From NCBI RefSeq assembly GCF_026341775.1, contig NZ_JAPEOB010000001.1:3968001-4032000 (forward strand): DNA of 64,000 bases. Reading direction: 5' to 3'. The notes under the pieces are model-generated. The model had not been told where the DNA came from, did no database searches, and saw nothing but the letters and a program-made list of their open reading frames with translations. Of this stretch, positions 52,586 to 62,570 are shown in pieces. Both the position numbers and the translations under genes were made by a program. How positions within the stretch are numbered: the stretch's first letter is position 1; each line of letters starts with the position of its first letter. The DNA comes from Streptomyces sp. NBC_00654 (GTDB lineage Bacteria; Actinomycetota; Actinomycetes; Streptomycetales; Streptomycetaceae).

Positions 52586-55093
52586 GTGACCCGGTACGGT
52601 GCGGCCCGGCACACCCCGCGCGATCCGGGCGGGGCTGTGGCCGGGGCAGCGGACGCAGGCCGAGTGCCGGACGAGCTGTCCCTGGTGCTCGCCCAGGCTG
52701 CCGTGAGCGCGATCGAGTCCGCCGATGGATACGCCGGCGGGGTCTATCTGCGCTCCCGGACGCCCGGACTGCTGCGGATGGCGACACTCGCGGGGCTGCC
52801 CGGCCCGCTGTTCCGCCCCTGGTGGCGGATGCATGTGAACCGGCCCTTCCCGGTCTCCGAGGCCTACCGCTCGGGCAGACCGGTGCTCCTCGCCGACGCG
52901 GAGGAGGCCATGCGGCGCTTCCCGCAGCTGATGGCGGGGCTGCCGTTCCCCTTCGGCTCGCTCTACGTCCCGGTCCTGGCCGGCCGCGGACGGGCGGGCG
53001 TCCTGTTCGTCCTGCGCCCCGCCAGGCCCGGGGAGCCGGTCGATCCGGCGGTGAGCGAGCGGCTCCAGCAGCTGGCCCGGCGGCTCGGCGCGTCCCTCGC
53101 TCGACTGGAGTCGGACGGATCGCCGTGCCTGTGGGATACCGAGCCGCTGCCCGTCCAGATGCCCGCCGCCCCCGCGCCGCCCCTGCGGATCGGCCGCTTC
53201 GACTGGGATCTCGGCGAGGGGTCCGTCGCCGCCGACGAGGAGATGTGCGCGATCCTCGGCACCACGCCCGCCGGCTTCCCGGGCACCGTCGACGCCCTGG
53301 CCGCACGACTGGTCCCGGAGGACGTGTACGGGCTGTGGGCACTCGCCCGCGAGGCGGCCGAGTCGGCGAACCCCGTCGTCCGAAGAATGCGGCTGCGCGG
53401 CCCCGACGGCCGCTCCCACCTGCTGGAGCTCTCGGGACGCCGTGCGCACCCCGGGGGAGCCGGCACGACGGACCACCTCACCGGCTTCGTGGTGGACCTC
53501 GGCGCCGGCCCGCTCGTCGCCGAAGCCGCGGACCGGCTGCCCCGCGGCGTCTTCTCGCTCGACCGGCTCGGCCGGATCACCTATGTGAACCCGCTCGCCG
53601 AGAAGCTCCTCGGTCGCGGCCGGACGGAACTGGTCGGACGCGTCCTGTGGGAGACCATGCCGTGGTTCGGGCACCCCGCCTACGAGGACCACCACCGGGC
53701 GGCTCTGCTCTCCGACGAACCCGTCCACTTCATGGCCCGCCCCGCTTCCGGCGGATGGCTCTCCGTCTCCATGTACCCGGGCCACGAAGGGGTGACGGTC
53801 GTGCTCGACGCCGCCGACCAGCCTGCCTACGCGCCGGAGTCCGTCGTCACACCCGGAGCCGGACTCAGCTCCCCGGCCGACCGGTCCGCCGCCCTGTACC
53901 GGCCGGTCGCCCTCGCCATCGCCCTGACGGAGGCCATCACCGCCCGCCAGGTGTCCGCCGTCGTCACCGAGGAACTGCTGCCCGCCTTCGGCGGCAGACA
54001 GCTGGCCATCTACCTGCTGAGCGAACGCCACCTCTACCTGGCCTGGGAGACCGGCTTCCCGAAGGGTTTCCTCGACCGGTTCGACGGTGTCGGGCTCGAT
54101 GTCCGCATTCCCGGCGTGGAGACCCTCACCACGGGCCGTCCCCTCTTCTTCGAGTCCATGCAGCGGCTGGCGGGCGCCTACCCCGGCATTCCCATGGACG
54201 CCGACGTGGGAGCACGGGCCTTCCTGCCGCTGATCGCCTCCGGCCGGCCGGTCGGCTCCTGCATCCTCGGCTTCGACCAGCCCCGCGGCTTCAGCCCCGA
54301 GGAACGCACCGTCCTCACCGCCCTGGCGGGGCTCATCGCACAGGCCCTCCAGCGGGCGCAGCGCTACGACAGCGAATCGGCGCTGGCCCGCGGCCTCCAG
54401 GACGCCCTGCTGCCGCACCGGCTGCCCGAGATCGAGGGCGTCGACACCGCCGCCCGCTATCTCTCCGGCACCCAGGGCATGGAGGTCGGCGGCGACTGGT
54501 ACGACGTCATCGAGACCGGCCGCGGGCTCGCACTGGTCATCGGGGACGTACAGGGGCACGGTGTGGCGGCGGCCGCGACCATGGGCCAACTACGCAGCGC
54601 CGTACGGGCCTTCGCCCTCAGCGGGCACGACCCGCAGGAGGTGATGAGTGGGACGAACAAACTGCTCATCGACCTCGATCCCGGCCAGTTCGCCAGCTGC
54701 TGCTACGTCGTCCTCGACCCGGTCACCGGTCGTACCCAGGCCGTTCGGGCCGGGCACCCGCAGCCCGTGCTGCGCCACGCCGACGGCACCACGGAGGTGC
54801 TCGACCTCTCCGGCGGAGTGGTCCTCGGTGTCGACGGCGGGGCGGTCTATCCGGTCACCGAATTCCGGCTCGGCCCGGGAGCGACGATAGCTCTGTTCAC
54901 CGACGGGCTCATCGAGCGTGCGGGGACCGACATCGACGAGGGCATCGAGCGACTGCGCAGCACCATCGCCGAGTTCGGCCCGGCGCCCCTCGGCGACATC
55001 GCGGACCGGGTGATCGAGGAGGCCGGACAGGCCGAGGACCGCCCCGACGACATCGCGCTGCTGCTCGCCTCCCGCTGGACGGCGGCGGACTGA
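52586..55093 (+). CDS. PAS/GAF-SpoIIE serine phosphatase
   Basis: An 835-residue cytoplasmic PP2C-type phosphatase. Domains in order are a GAF-like domain (about 25-175), PAS-like segments (about 200-310 and 318-410, with RLGRITYVNPLAEKLLGRGR), a second GAF (about 450-590), and the SpoIIE domain (about 600-835). The SpoIIE metal-binding motifs are GGDWYDVI, GDVQGHGVAAA, FTDGLIER and DDIALL. No kinase domain is present. Such proteins act in anti-sigma partner switching. GTG 52586 is 6 nt after CATGCT with no ribosome site, suggesting a leaderless mRNA. It converges with the ferredoxin reductase gene. Confidence 0.87.
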   Translation: MTRYGAARHTPRDPGGAVAGAADAGRVPDELSLVLAQAAVSAIESADGYAGGVYLRSRTPGLLRMATLAGLPGPLFRPWWRMHVNRPFPVSEAYRSGRPVLLADAEEAMRRFPQLMAGLPFPFGSLYVPVLAGRGRAGVLFVLRPARPGEPVDPAVSERLQQLARRLGASLARLESDGSPCLWDTEPLPVQMPAAPAPPLRIGRFDWDLGEGSVAADEEMCAILGTTPAGFPGTVDALAARLVPEDVYGLWALAREAAESANPVVRRMRLRGPDGRSHLLELSGRRAHPGGAGTTDHLTGFVVDLGAGPLVAEAADRLPRGVFSLDRLGRITYVNPLAEKLLGRGRTELVGRVLWETMPWFGHPAYEDHHRAALLSDEPVHFMARPASGGWLSVSMYPGHEGVTVVLDAADQPAYAPESVVTPGAGLSSPADRSAALYRPVALAIALTEAITARQVSAVVTEELLPAFGGRQLAIYLLSERHLYLAWETGFPKGFLDRFDGVGLDVRIPGVETLTTGRPLFFESMQRLAGAYPGIPMDADVGARAFLPLIASGRPVGSCILGFDQPRGFSPEERTVLTALAGLIAQALQRAQRYDSESALARGLQDALLPHRLPEIEGVDTAARYLSGTQGMEVGGDWYDVIETGRGLALVIGDVQGHGVAAAATMGQLRSAVRAFALSGHDPQEVMSGTNKLLIDLDPGQFASCCYVVLDPVTGRTQAVRAGHPQPVLRHADGTTEVLDLSGGVVLGVDGGAVYPVTEFRLGPGATIALFTDGLIERAGTDIDEGIERLRSTIAEFGPAPLGDIADRVIEEAGQAEDRPDDIALLLASRWTAAD

Positions 55094-55146
55094 GCCACCG
55101 CGGTCCGGCGGGCGCGAACCTGCCGACGGGCCGACGGGCCGACGGA

Positions 55147-56547
55147 TCAGGAACCGGCCGGGGTGTCCGTCGCGGGGGAGACCTCCGGGGCACCGGAGGC
55201 GTCCAGCATCGCGGAGCGGTCCACGACCTTGATCCGCTCGCGGCCCTGCTCCGCGCCGAGCGCCTGCTCGTGCGCGTCCAGGCGGTGCCAGCCCTCACGG
55301 GTGGTGTAGCGGACTCCGCGCTCGTCGAGGAAGGCGACGACGGCGTCCGGCTCCGGCTGCGCCGGGGCGGGGAGCCGGCCCTCGGCGCGGTCCTCCAGCA
55401 GGCAGGCGACCGTCTCGTTGGCATCGCCCTTGGTGTGACCGATCAGGCCGACCGGCCCCCGCTTGATCCAGCCCGTGACGTACACCGAAGTCATCGGCTC
55501 GTCACCGGTGATGACGCGTCCGGCGGCGTGCGGGACGGTGCCGGAGCCCACGTCGAAGGGGAGCTTGGGCAGCTCCTGCGAGTAGTAGCCGACGGCGCGG
55601 TAGACGCTCTGCACGTCCCAGTCGGTGAAGGAACCGGTACCCCGGACGTTGCCGGTGCCGTCCAGCTCGGTGCGCTCGGTACGCAGACCGGCCACGCGGC
55701 CGTCCTCGCCCAGGATCTCGACCGGCGACTCGAAGAAGTGCAGGAACAGCTTGTGCGGGCGGTCACCGACATCGCGTATCGCCCAGTTCTCCAGCGTGGA
55801 GGCGACCATGTTGGCCTGCTTGTTGCCCCGCCGGGTCTCGATGGAGCCCGCGTCGTAGTCGATGTCCTCGGGGTTGACGATGACCTCGATGTTGGGCGAG
55901 TGGTCGAGCTCCCGCAGCTCCATGGGGCTGAACTTGGCCTGGGCGGGGCCACGCCGCCCGAAGACGTGCACCTCCAGCGCCTTGTTGGCCTTCAGGCCCT
56001 CGTACACATTGGCCGGGATCTCCGTCGGCAGCAGCTCGTCCGCCGTCTTGGCGAGTACACGCGCCACGTCCAGGGCCACGTTGCCGACACCCAGCACGGC
56101 GACCTTCTCCGCCGTCAGCGGCCAGGTGCGCGGGACCTCGGGGTGCCCGTCGTACCAGGAGACGAAGTCGGCCGCTCCGTAGGAGCCGTCCAGACCGGCG
56201 CCGGGGATGTCGAGCGCGCGGTCGGCGTCGGCGCCGGTGGAGAAGATCACGGCGTCGTAGAAGGACCGCAGATCGTCCAGGCCGATGTCGTTGGGGTAGT
56301 CGACGTTGCCGAAGAGCCGCAGCTGCGGCTTGTCCAGCACCTGGTGCAGCGCCTTGACGATGCCCTTGATCCGGGGGTGGTCCGGGGCCACGCCGTAGCG
56401 GATCAGGCCGAAGGGGGCGGGCATGCGCTCGAACAGGTCGATCGACACACCCGGGTCCTGTGCGGCTTCGGATTTCAGCAGCGCGTCCGCTGCGTAGATC
56501 CCGGCAGGACCGGCTCCGACGATGGCGACGCGGACGGGGCGTGTCAT
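55147..56547 (-). CDS. fprA: Ferredoxin/adrenodoxin-NADP+ reductase (FprA type)
   Basis: A 466-residue FAD/NADPH enzyme that passes electrons to ferredoxins, e.g. for P450s. FAD motif VAIVGAGPAGIYAADALL starts near residue 6. The family stretch FGLIRYGVAPDHPRIKGI follows, then the NADPH motif VLGVGNVALDVARVLAK near residue 155 and the C-terminal YVTGWIKRGPVGLIGHTKGDA. ATG 56547 with AAGGAA upstream is chosen; the longer frame to 56754 covers the iron-box-like dyad. The last 60 residues extend beyond the core. Confidence 0.9.
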   Translation of the reverse strand: MTRPVRVAIVGAGPAGIYAADALLKSEAAQDPGVSIDLFERMPAPFGLIRYGVAPDHPRIKGIVKALHQVLDKPQLRLFGNVDYPNDIGLDDLRSFYDAVIFSTGADADRALDIPGAGLDGSYGAADFVSWYDGHPEVPRTWPLTAEKVAVLGVGNVALDVARVLAKTADELLPTEIPANVYEGLKANKALEVHVFGRRGPAQAKFSPMELRELDHSPNIEVIVNPEDIDYDAGSIETRRGNKQANMVASTLENWAIRDVGDRPHKLFLHFFESPVEILGEDGRVAGLRTERTELDGTGNVRGTGSFTDWDVQSVYRAVGYYSQELPKLPFDVGSGTVPHAAGRVITGDEPMTSVYVTGWIKRGPVGLIGHTKGDANETVACLLEDRAEGRLPAPAQPEPDAVVAFLDERGVRYTTREGWHRLDAHEQALGAEQGRERIKVVDRSAMLDASGAPEVSPATDTPAGS

Positions 56548-56601
56548 GGCGTGTTGTTCCTTAGGGCGGACGAGCGCGGGCAGGGTACGGCGAACAGCAG
56601 A

Positions 56602-56619
56602 GGTAAGGCTTGGCTTACC
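56602..56619. promoter_or_regulatory. Iron-box-like dyad (DmdR/IdeR type)
   Basis: GGTAAGGCTTGGCTTACC, with perfect 6-bp arms GGTAAG/CTTACC, 55 bp upstream of the fprA start. It resembles DtxR/IdeR-type iron boxes (TTAGGTTAGGCTAACCTAA) in arm sequence and length. Iron regulation of a redox partner gene is plausible. Confidence 0.6.
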
Positions 56620-56712
56620 AGTCTCCAACGCACACGTTAAGCCCTGTCGCGTCCGGACGTCGGGCCGGGGTCCCGCGGAGCCTCCCGCCGGCTCACCCCG
56701 AGAGTTCGAAAT

Positions 56713-56806
56713 GGGCGATTTGGGCGATTGACCGGAATTGGTCCACCCCTTCATAAAAGATCATTCAGGCTGTTTGCCGGTTTCGCGCCTCGCGCAAATC
56801 GCCCTT
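56713..56806. repeat. Three GGGCGATT repeats
   Basis: GGGCGATT occurs at 56713-56720 and 56722-56729 as direct repeats, and inverted (AATCGCCC) at 56799-56806. The first and inverted copies extend to a 10-bp inverted repeat GGGCGATTTG/CAAATCGCCC. They lie in the 648-bp gap between the fprA and LysM genes, in A+T-rich sequence. They may be binding sites for the LysM promoter. No gene is seen in this gap. Confidence 0.35.
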
Positions 56807-57030
56807 ATCGGACTCAGTGGTGAGCGTCACGTTCCGGACCCCGGACGCCGTGGCGCGCCGCCCGGTTCCCTTCTGCGCCGGGGAATCTGACTTCGCGTCG
56901 TGAGATTGCCGACAGGGATTTCCATCAATTGATCTTGCGCAGGAAATGCGATCCGGAATTCAGGGCTTGTTCCGATCAAGATTTCTCGCCTACGGTCACC
57001 GTCAATCCGGATGGAACGCCTAATCCTGCC

Positions 57031-57183
57031 GCCGTCCGGCAATCGAACCTACTCACGTACGGCAGGAGCGGGGGACCCAGGTAAGACGCCGGTCCGGTAT
57101 CCGGACCGGCTGGGGTGAAGTCGCATTCGCGTGCGGCCAGGCAGCTCCAGCCTGAACCCGACAGCTCACCTCGCAGGCGGCGG
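57031..57183 (+). ncRNA. c-di-AMP (ydaO/yuaA) riboswitch
   Basis: The leader of the LysM gene carries the conserved blocks of the ydaO class: GCGGGGGACCCAGG (about 57070-57083), GGGGTGAAG (57112-57120), and near the 3' end AACCCGACAGCTCACCTCGC (about 57154-57173) followed by AGGCG. Such riboswitches sit upstream of cell-wall hydrolase genes in Streptomyces and turn them off when c-di-AMP is bound. The 5' boundary is approximate. Confidence 0.88.
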
Positions 57184-57195
57184 AGAGGATTCACC

Positions 57196-58080
57196 ATGCC
57201 CGAAACGGGCAAGTACCGTCGTTCCACGTCCGCCCGTCTGACCCGCGGTTTCATCGCCGTGGGCACCGGCGGAGCCGCCCTTGTGCTTCCGCTGGCCGGT
57301 GCGAGCTTTGCCTCCGCGGCACCCGCGCAGCACTCCATCACCGCCGAAAAGGCCGTGGCGCCGACTGCCGTATCCGTCAAGGAAATTGCCGCGCAGCGGG
57401 CGGATGCCACGACCCATTCCGTGGTCGAGGGTGATTCGCTTTCCAAGATCGCCCGCAGTTATTCCCTCGGTGGTGGCTGGCAGAAGCTGTACGACGACAA
57501 CCGAAAGGCCGTCGGCGACAATCCCGACCTGATTCACCCCGGCCTCAAGCTGTCGATCGGATCCAAGGCGCCGGCGCAGCCCGAGTCCACTGCCTCCTCG
57601 TCCGACCGGAGCGAGGGAGGCGACCGCGCCGACCGCTCGCAGCGCACGAGCGCGCAGCCGGGCGCCAACGGCTCCGCCGCCGACACGGCCACCGGTACGG
57701 CTACCCAGGCCGCCGCCACCGGTACCGTCGCCGTCGCGGCCGAGCAGCCCACGGCGTACACGAACGACCTCGACGGCTGGATCAAGGAGTCGCTGGCCGT
57801 CATGGCCGAGCACGGGATCCCCGGCAGCTACGAGGGCATCCACCGCAACATCATGCGCGAGTCCTCGGGCAACCCGCTGGTCGTCAACAACTGGGACTCG
57901 AACGCCGCCGCCGGGATCCCGTCCAAGGGCCTCCTCCAGGTCATCGACCCGACCTTCCAGGCCTACCACGTGCCCGGTACGTCGATGGACAGCCTCGACC
58001 CGGTCGCCAACATCACGGCCGCGTGCAACTACGCCGCCGACAAGTACGGCTCGATCGACAACGTGTTCGGGGCGTACTGA
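57196..58080 (+). CDS. LysM lytic transglycosylase (cell-wall hydrolase)
   Basis: A 294-residue secreted protein. The signal peptide ends near residue 41 (ASFASAAPAQ). A LysM domain (about 75-125, THSVVEGDSLSKIARSYSLG and LIHPGLKLSI) is followed by a Ser/Thr/Ala-rich linker (about 130-190). The C-terminal SLT-type domain (about 195-294) has WIKESLAVMAEHGIPGSYEG, the catalytic Glu in NIMRESSGNP, and SKGLLQVIDPTFQAYHVPG. It would cleave peptidoglycan in growth or germination. ATG 57196 has GGAGAGG upstream and is governed by the c-di-AMP riboswitch. Confidence 0.92.
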   Translation: MPETGKYRRSTSARLTRGFIAVGTGGAALVLPLAGASFASAAPAQHSITAEKAVAPTAVSVKEIAAQRADATTHSVVEGDSLSKIARSYSLGGGWQKLYDDNRKAVGDNPDLIHPGLKLSIGSKAPAQPESTASSSDRSEGGDRADRSQRTSAQPGANGSAADTATGTATQAAATGTVAVAAEQPTAYTNDLDGWIKESLAVMAEHGIPGSYEGIHRNIMRESSGNPLVVNNWDSNAAAGIPSKGLLQVIDPTFQAYHVPGTSMDSLDPVANITAACNYAADKYGSIDNVFGAY

Positions 58081-58109
58081 CACCCGTCGGTGTCGGGAGT
58101 GAGTGGCAG

Positions 58110-58159
58110 GCCGACGGGCGGTACGGAGTCGCAGGGCTCCGTGCCGCCCGCCGGCTTTT
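58110..58159 (+). terminator. Rho-independent terminator
   Basis: A 19-bp stem (GCCGACGGGCGGTACGGAG with its near-complement through G-U pairs) and an 8-nt loop, followed by TTTT, 29 bases after the LysM stop. Confidence 0.85.
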
Positions 58160-58202
58160 GCCGGGGCGGCCTTGAGCCGGACCGTAAGTTACCCGTCAGT
58201 GT

Positions 58203-59911
<1,709 letters not shown>

Positions 59912-59912
59912 G

Positions 59913-60392
59913 TCAGTGACCGGGCAGCGCGCACACCGTGTCGAGGCCCAGGACGTGGTTGAGCCGGCCGAACACCAGCCAGGAGCCGATGCTCATCGTC
60001 AGCTCCACGATCTCCAGCTGGCTGTAGGCCGCGCTCATCCGCGTCCAGAACTCCTCGTCGAGCCCATGGTGGTCCAGGGAGTACCGCTCGGCGTACTCCG
60101 CGGCCAGCCGGGTCCGGACGTCGAACGCGTCGGTGGTGCGCCATGCGGCCACCGCGTCGGCGAACGAGTCCTCGACCGTCTCCCCGTCCCGCTCGGTGCG
60201 CCAGTCCAGACAGAACGCGCACCCGTTGATCTGGGCGATCCGCAGCCGCGCGGCTTCGAACTCGCGCAGTCCCAGGGTCGTGTGGTCGTACACCGACATC
60301 GAGAAGCCCGCGGCGGCGATGCCGATCCCGGGGACCATCTCCCCCCACACGTACGCGATCGCGTCCTTGCCTTCGGGAATGTCGATGTTCAT
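59913..60392 (-). CDS. AhpD-like carboxymuconolactone decarboxylase family protein
   Basis: A 159-residue AhpD-fold protein with the CxxC redox centre CAFCLDWR near residue 60, surrounded by INGCAFCLDWRTERD and a downstream VELTMSIGSWLVFGRLNH helix with His. It would act as a peroxide-linked thiol reductase or small hydrolase; the true substrate is not visible. GAAGGAG precedes the ATG. It overlaps the stop of the DHDPR-like gene (ATGA), so the two are co-expressed. Confidence 0.87.
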   Translation of the reverse strand: MNIDIPEGKDAIAYVWGEMVPGIGIAAAGFSMSVYDHTTLGLREFEAARLRIAQINGCAFCLDWRTERDGETVEDSFADAVAAWRTTDAFDVRTRLAAEYAERYSLDHHGLDEEFWTRMSAAYSQLEIVELTMSIGSWLVFGRLNHVLGLDTVCALPGH

Positions 60393-61468
60393 CGCTGTCT
60401 CCTTCCGAGCTTGCCGGCTGCGGGCCGCAGCGGGACGTCGAGTGCGTCGTACAGTCCGGGTTCCGCGTCCACGAGCCAGTCGACGGCGCCCACGAGCCGG
60501 CCCGCCGCGGTCGCGTTCCCGCCCGCCGACCGGTTCTCGCCCTCGTCGGTGGACTCGATCGTGACCTCGATGCGCGGGCGTCCCTCGATGACCACCCGGT
60601 GCGCGCCGTCACCGTCGGGAGGCGCCGGCCAGTGCGGTGCGCAGGAGGGGTGGATGCGCGTGACGTGTTCGATGACGATGCGGGGCTCACCGCCGACGAT
60701 GCCCTGCACCTCGAACCGCACCGCGCCCTGTGTGCCCGCCCCGAACTCACCCATCGTCCTGGTGGTCACCGAGGTCTCCAGCGGACACCGGTCCACCGTC
60801 TCGCGGATCCGGTCGAGTTCGACGCCCAGTGCCCTGGCCATCAGCCGGATCTGTCCGCCCCACACCATGGTCGGCACCGTCGGGGCGAGCATCAGCGGCT
60901 CGTGGTCCATCGGCAGGCCCATGCCGACCAGGTTCCGGACCGAGTCCTCCTGGTCGTACGTGGAGTAGTCGAAGATCTCCTGGCAGCGGATCACCTCCAC
61001 GGTGGAGCCGAGGCCACTGATCAGCAGCGGCAGCACATCGTTGCCCCAGCCCGGGTCCACGCCGGAGACGAACAGCGATCCGCCGCCCTCCGCGATGGCG
61101 GCCAGCACCGGCTCCCGCAGCTCCGGCGGGGCGTTCAGCTGGTCGTACAGCGCGTACAGCGAGGGGGTGACGACCACGGCCCCCGCCCGGATCGCCCGGC
61201 AGATGTCGGCGAGCGCCCCGTCGGGCCGGATGTCGCCCGACCCCGCGTACACCACCGCCTGCGGACGGCCGGCCAGCACGCCCCCGACATCATCGGTCGC
61301 GGCGACCCCCAGAGCGCGGTCGAGCCCGCCCAGCCCGCCCGCGTCCAGGCCCACCTTGCCGGGGCTGTGGACGAGTACGGCGGTGAGCGCGAGCCCCGGA
61401 TGCGCCGCCACGGCGCGGATCGCCGCGCGGCCGACGTTTCCCGTTCCCCAGACAACCGTGGAAATCAT
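60389..61468 (-). CDS. Dihydrodipicolinate reductase-like oxidoreductase
   Basis: A 359-residue NAD(P)-binding protein similar to the 2,4-diaminopentanoate dehydrogenase/DapB-like family, not the cell-wall DapB itself. The Rossmann motif STVVWGTGNVGRAAIRAV begins at residue 3 and AVVYAGSGDIRPDGALAD follows. The C-terminal domain has GVDPGWGNDVLPLLISGLG and QEIFDYSTYDQEDSVRNLVGMG. ATG 61468 lies 6 nt after TACCCT with no ribosome site, so a leaderless mRNA is likely. It forms a unit with the AhpD-like gene. Confidence 0.8.
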   Translation of the reverse strand: MISTVVWGTGNVGRAAIRAVAAHPGLALTAVLVHSPGKVGLDAGGLGGLDRALGVAATDDVGGVLAGRPQAVVYAGSGDIRPDGALADICRAIRAGAVVVTPSLYALYDQLNAPPELREPVLAAIAEGGGSLFVSGVDPGWGNDVLPLLISGLGSTVEVIRCQEIFDYSTYDQEDSVRNLVGMGLPMDHEPLMLAPTVPTMVWGGQIRLMARALGVELDRIRETVDRCPLETSVTTRTMGEFGAGTQGAVRFEVQGIVGGEPRIVIEHVTRIHPSCAPHWPAPPDGDGAHRVVIEGRPRIEVTIESTDEGENRSAGGNATAAGRLVGAVDWLVDAEPGLYDALDVPLRPAAGKLGRRQR

Positions 61469-61559
61469 GCGCGGAGGGTAGCGGGACGACCTCTCACTTC
61501 ATAGAGCCGCGACGGGAAAACGCGGGGCGGTACCGCAACCCCGGGACGGGGGCGCGGGT

Positions 61560-62453
61560 TCACACGATGGCGGTACCCCGCACCAGGAGCAGGGACAGGT
61601 CCACCGCCGCCACGGCCACCGTCCCCGCGAAGGCGGCCTTGCGCCAGAGCCGCCCCAGCGCGAGCCCGGCGACAGCGGTCGGGAGCACCAGGGCGAGCGC
61701 GGCCGCGCCCCACCGGTCCGGCGGCCCCGAAGGCCCCAGGACCAGCACCGCCGTCGCCGCCGCGAGGGGGACCGGCAGCAGCAGCCGGGTGCCCGTGGCA
61801 CCCAGCCGGTGCGGCAGACCGCGGATTCCGGCCTTCCCGTCCTCCTCGATGTCCGGGAGCGTGTCGCCCAGATGGGCCGCGGTCCCGAGCAGCGCACCGG
61901 CAGTCACCGCCCACCACGCCGGCCAGGGCCGGCCCGGCAGGCTCAGGGCGACCATGGCGGGCAGGGCACCGAATCCGGCGACGTACGGAAGCCAGGACAG
62001 CGCCGTCGCCTTGAGCCGCAGGTTGTACAGCCACGCCGCGCCGACCGCCGCCAGATGCACCGTGCCGGCCGCCGGACCACAGGCCAGCGACAGCGGTACG
62101 CACAGGGCGAGGGCGGCGAACGCCGCGGCCCACACCTCGCCCCGGCGCACCGTTCCGGCGGCCACGGGCTTCCCCCGGCGTCCCGCCGCGGCGTCCCGCC
62201 CGGCGTCGTGGGCGTCGTTGCACCAGCCCACCGAGAGCTGACCGGCCAGGACGGCCGCGGCGACCAGGAGGCAGCGCGCGCCGCCGAGCCCGGAACCGAC
62301 GGCCAGCGCGGCAGTCAGCGCGGTCACCGCGAGGACCGGTCCGGGATGACTGGCCAGGGCCAGCGCCAGGGCCGGCCCCGCCACACCGCGCGGCGGCAGC
62401 GCGGCCGGCTGAGCGGCCGTCACCGCCGTCGCCGGTCCGTCCGGGGTGTCCAT
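61560..62453 (-). CDS. UbiA-family prenyltransferase
   Basis: A 297-residue membrane protein with about eight segments. The first aspartate motif NDAHDAGRDAAAGRRGKP lies near residue 80 and the second, GDTLPDIEEDGKAGIRGLP, near residue 195, both with the Asp residues that bind prenyl diphosphate through magnesium. The aromatic acceptor is unknown. ATG 62453 lies 6 nt after TACGCT with no ribosome site, suggesting a leaderless mRNA. It is divergent from the type III PKS gene (117 bases between starts), so prenylation of the phenolic lipid is a possible link. Confidence 0.88.
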   Translation of the reverse strand: MDTPDGPATAVTAAQPAALPPRGVAGPALALALASHPGPVLAVTALTAALAVGSGLGGARCLLVAAAVLAGQLSVGWCNDAHDAGRDAAAGRRGKPVAAGTVRRGEVWAAAFAALALCVPLSLACGPAAGTVHLAAVGAAWLYNLRLKATALSWLPYVAGFGALPAMVALSLPGRPWPAWWAVTAGALLGTAAHLGDTLPDIEEDGKAGIRGLPHRLGATGTRLLLPVPLAAATAVLVLGPSGPPDRWGAAALALVLPTAVAGLALGRLWRKAAFAGTVAVAAVDLSLLLVRGTAIV

Positions 62454-62570
62454 CGGGTGAGCGTACGTACCCGGGTCGGCCCAACACGACAGCCGCACGG
62501 GTTGTTTGCGCCGATTCATCCAGTTATGTGGGCAGGATGGGGTCATGACACCGCCGAAGCAGGAGTCGGG

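Noticed and set aside
52822..56640. A very long rightward open frame over the SpoIIE and ferredoxin reductase genes
   Set aside because: Arg/Pro-rich translation without domains, overlapping two well-supported genes on both strands.
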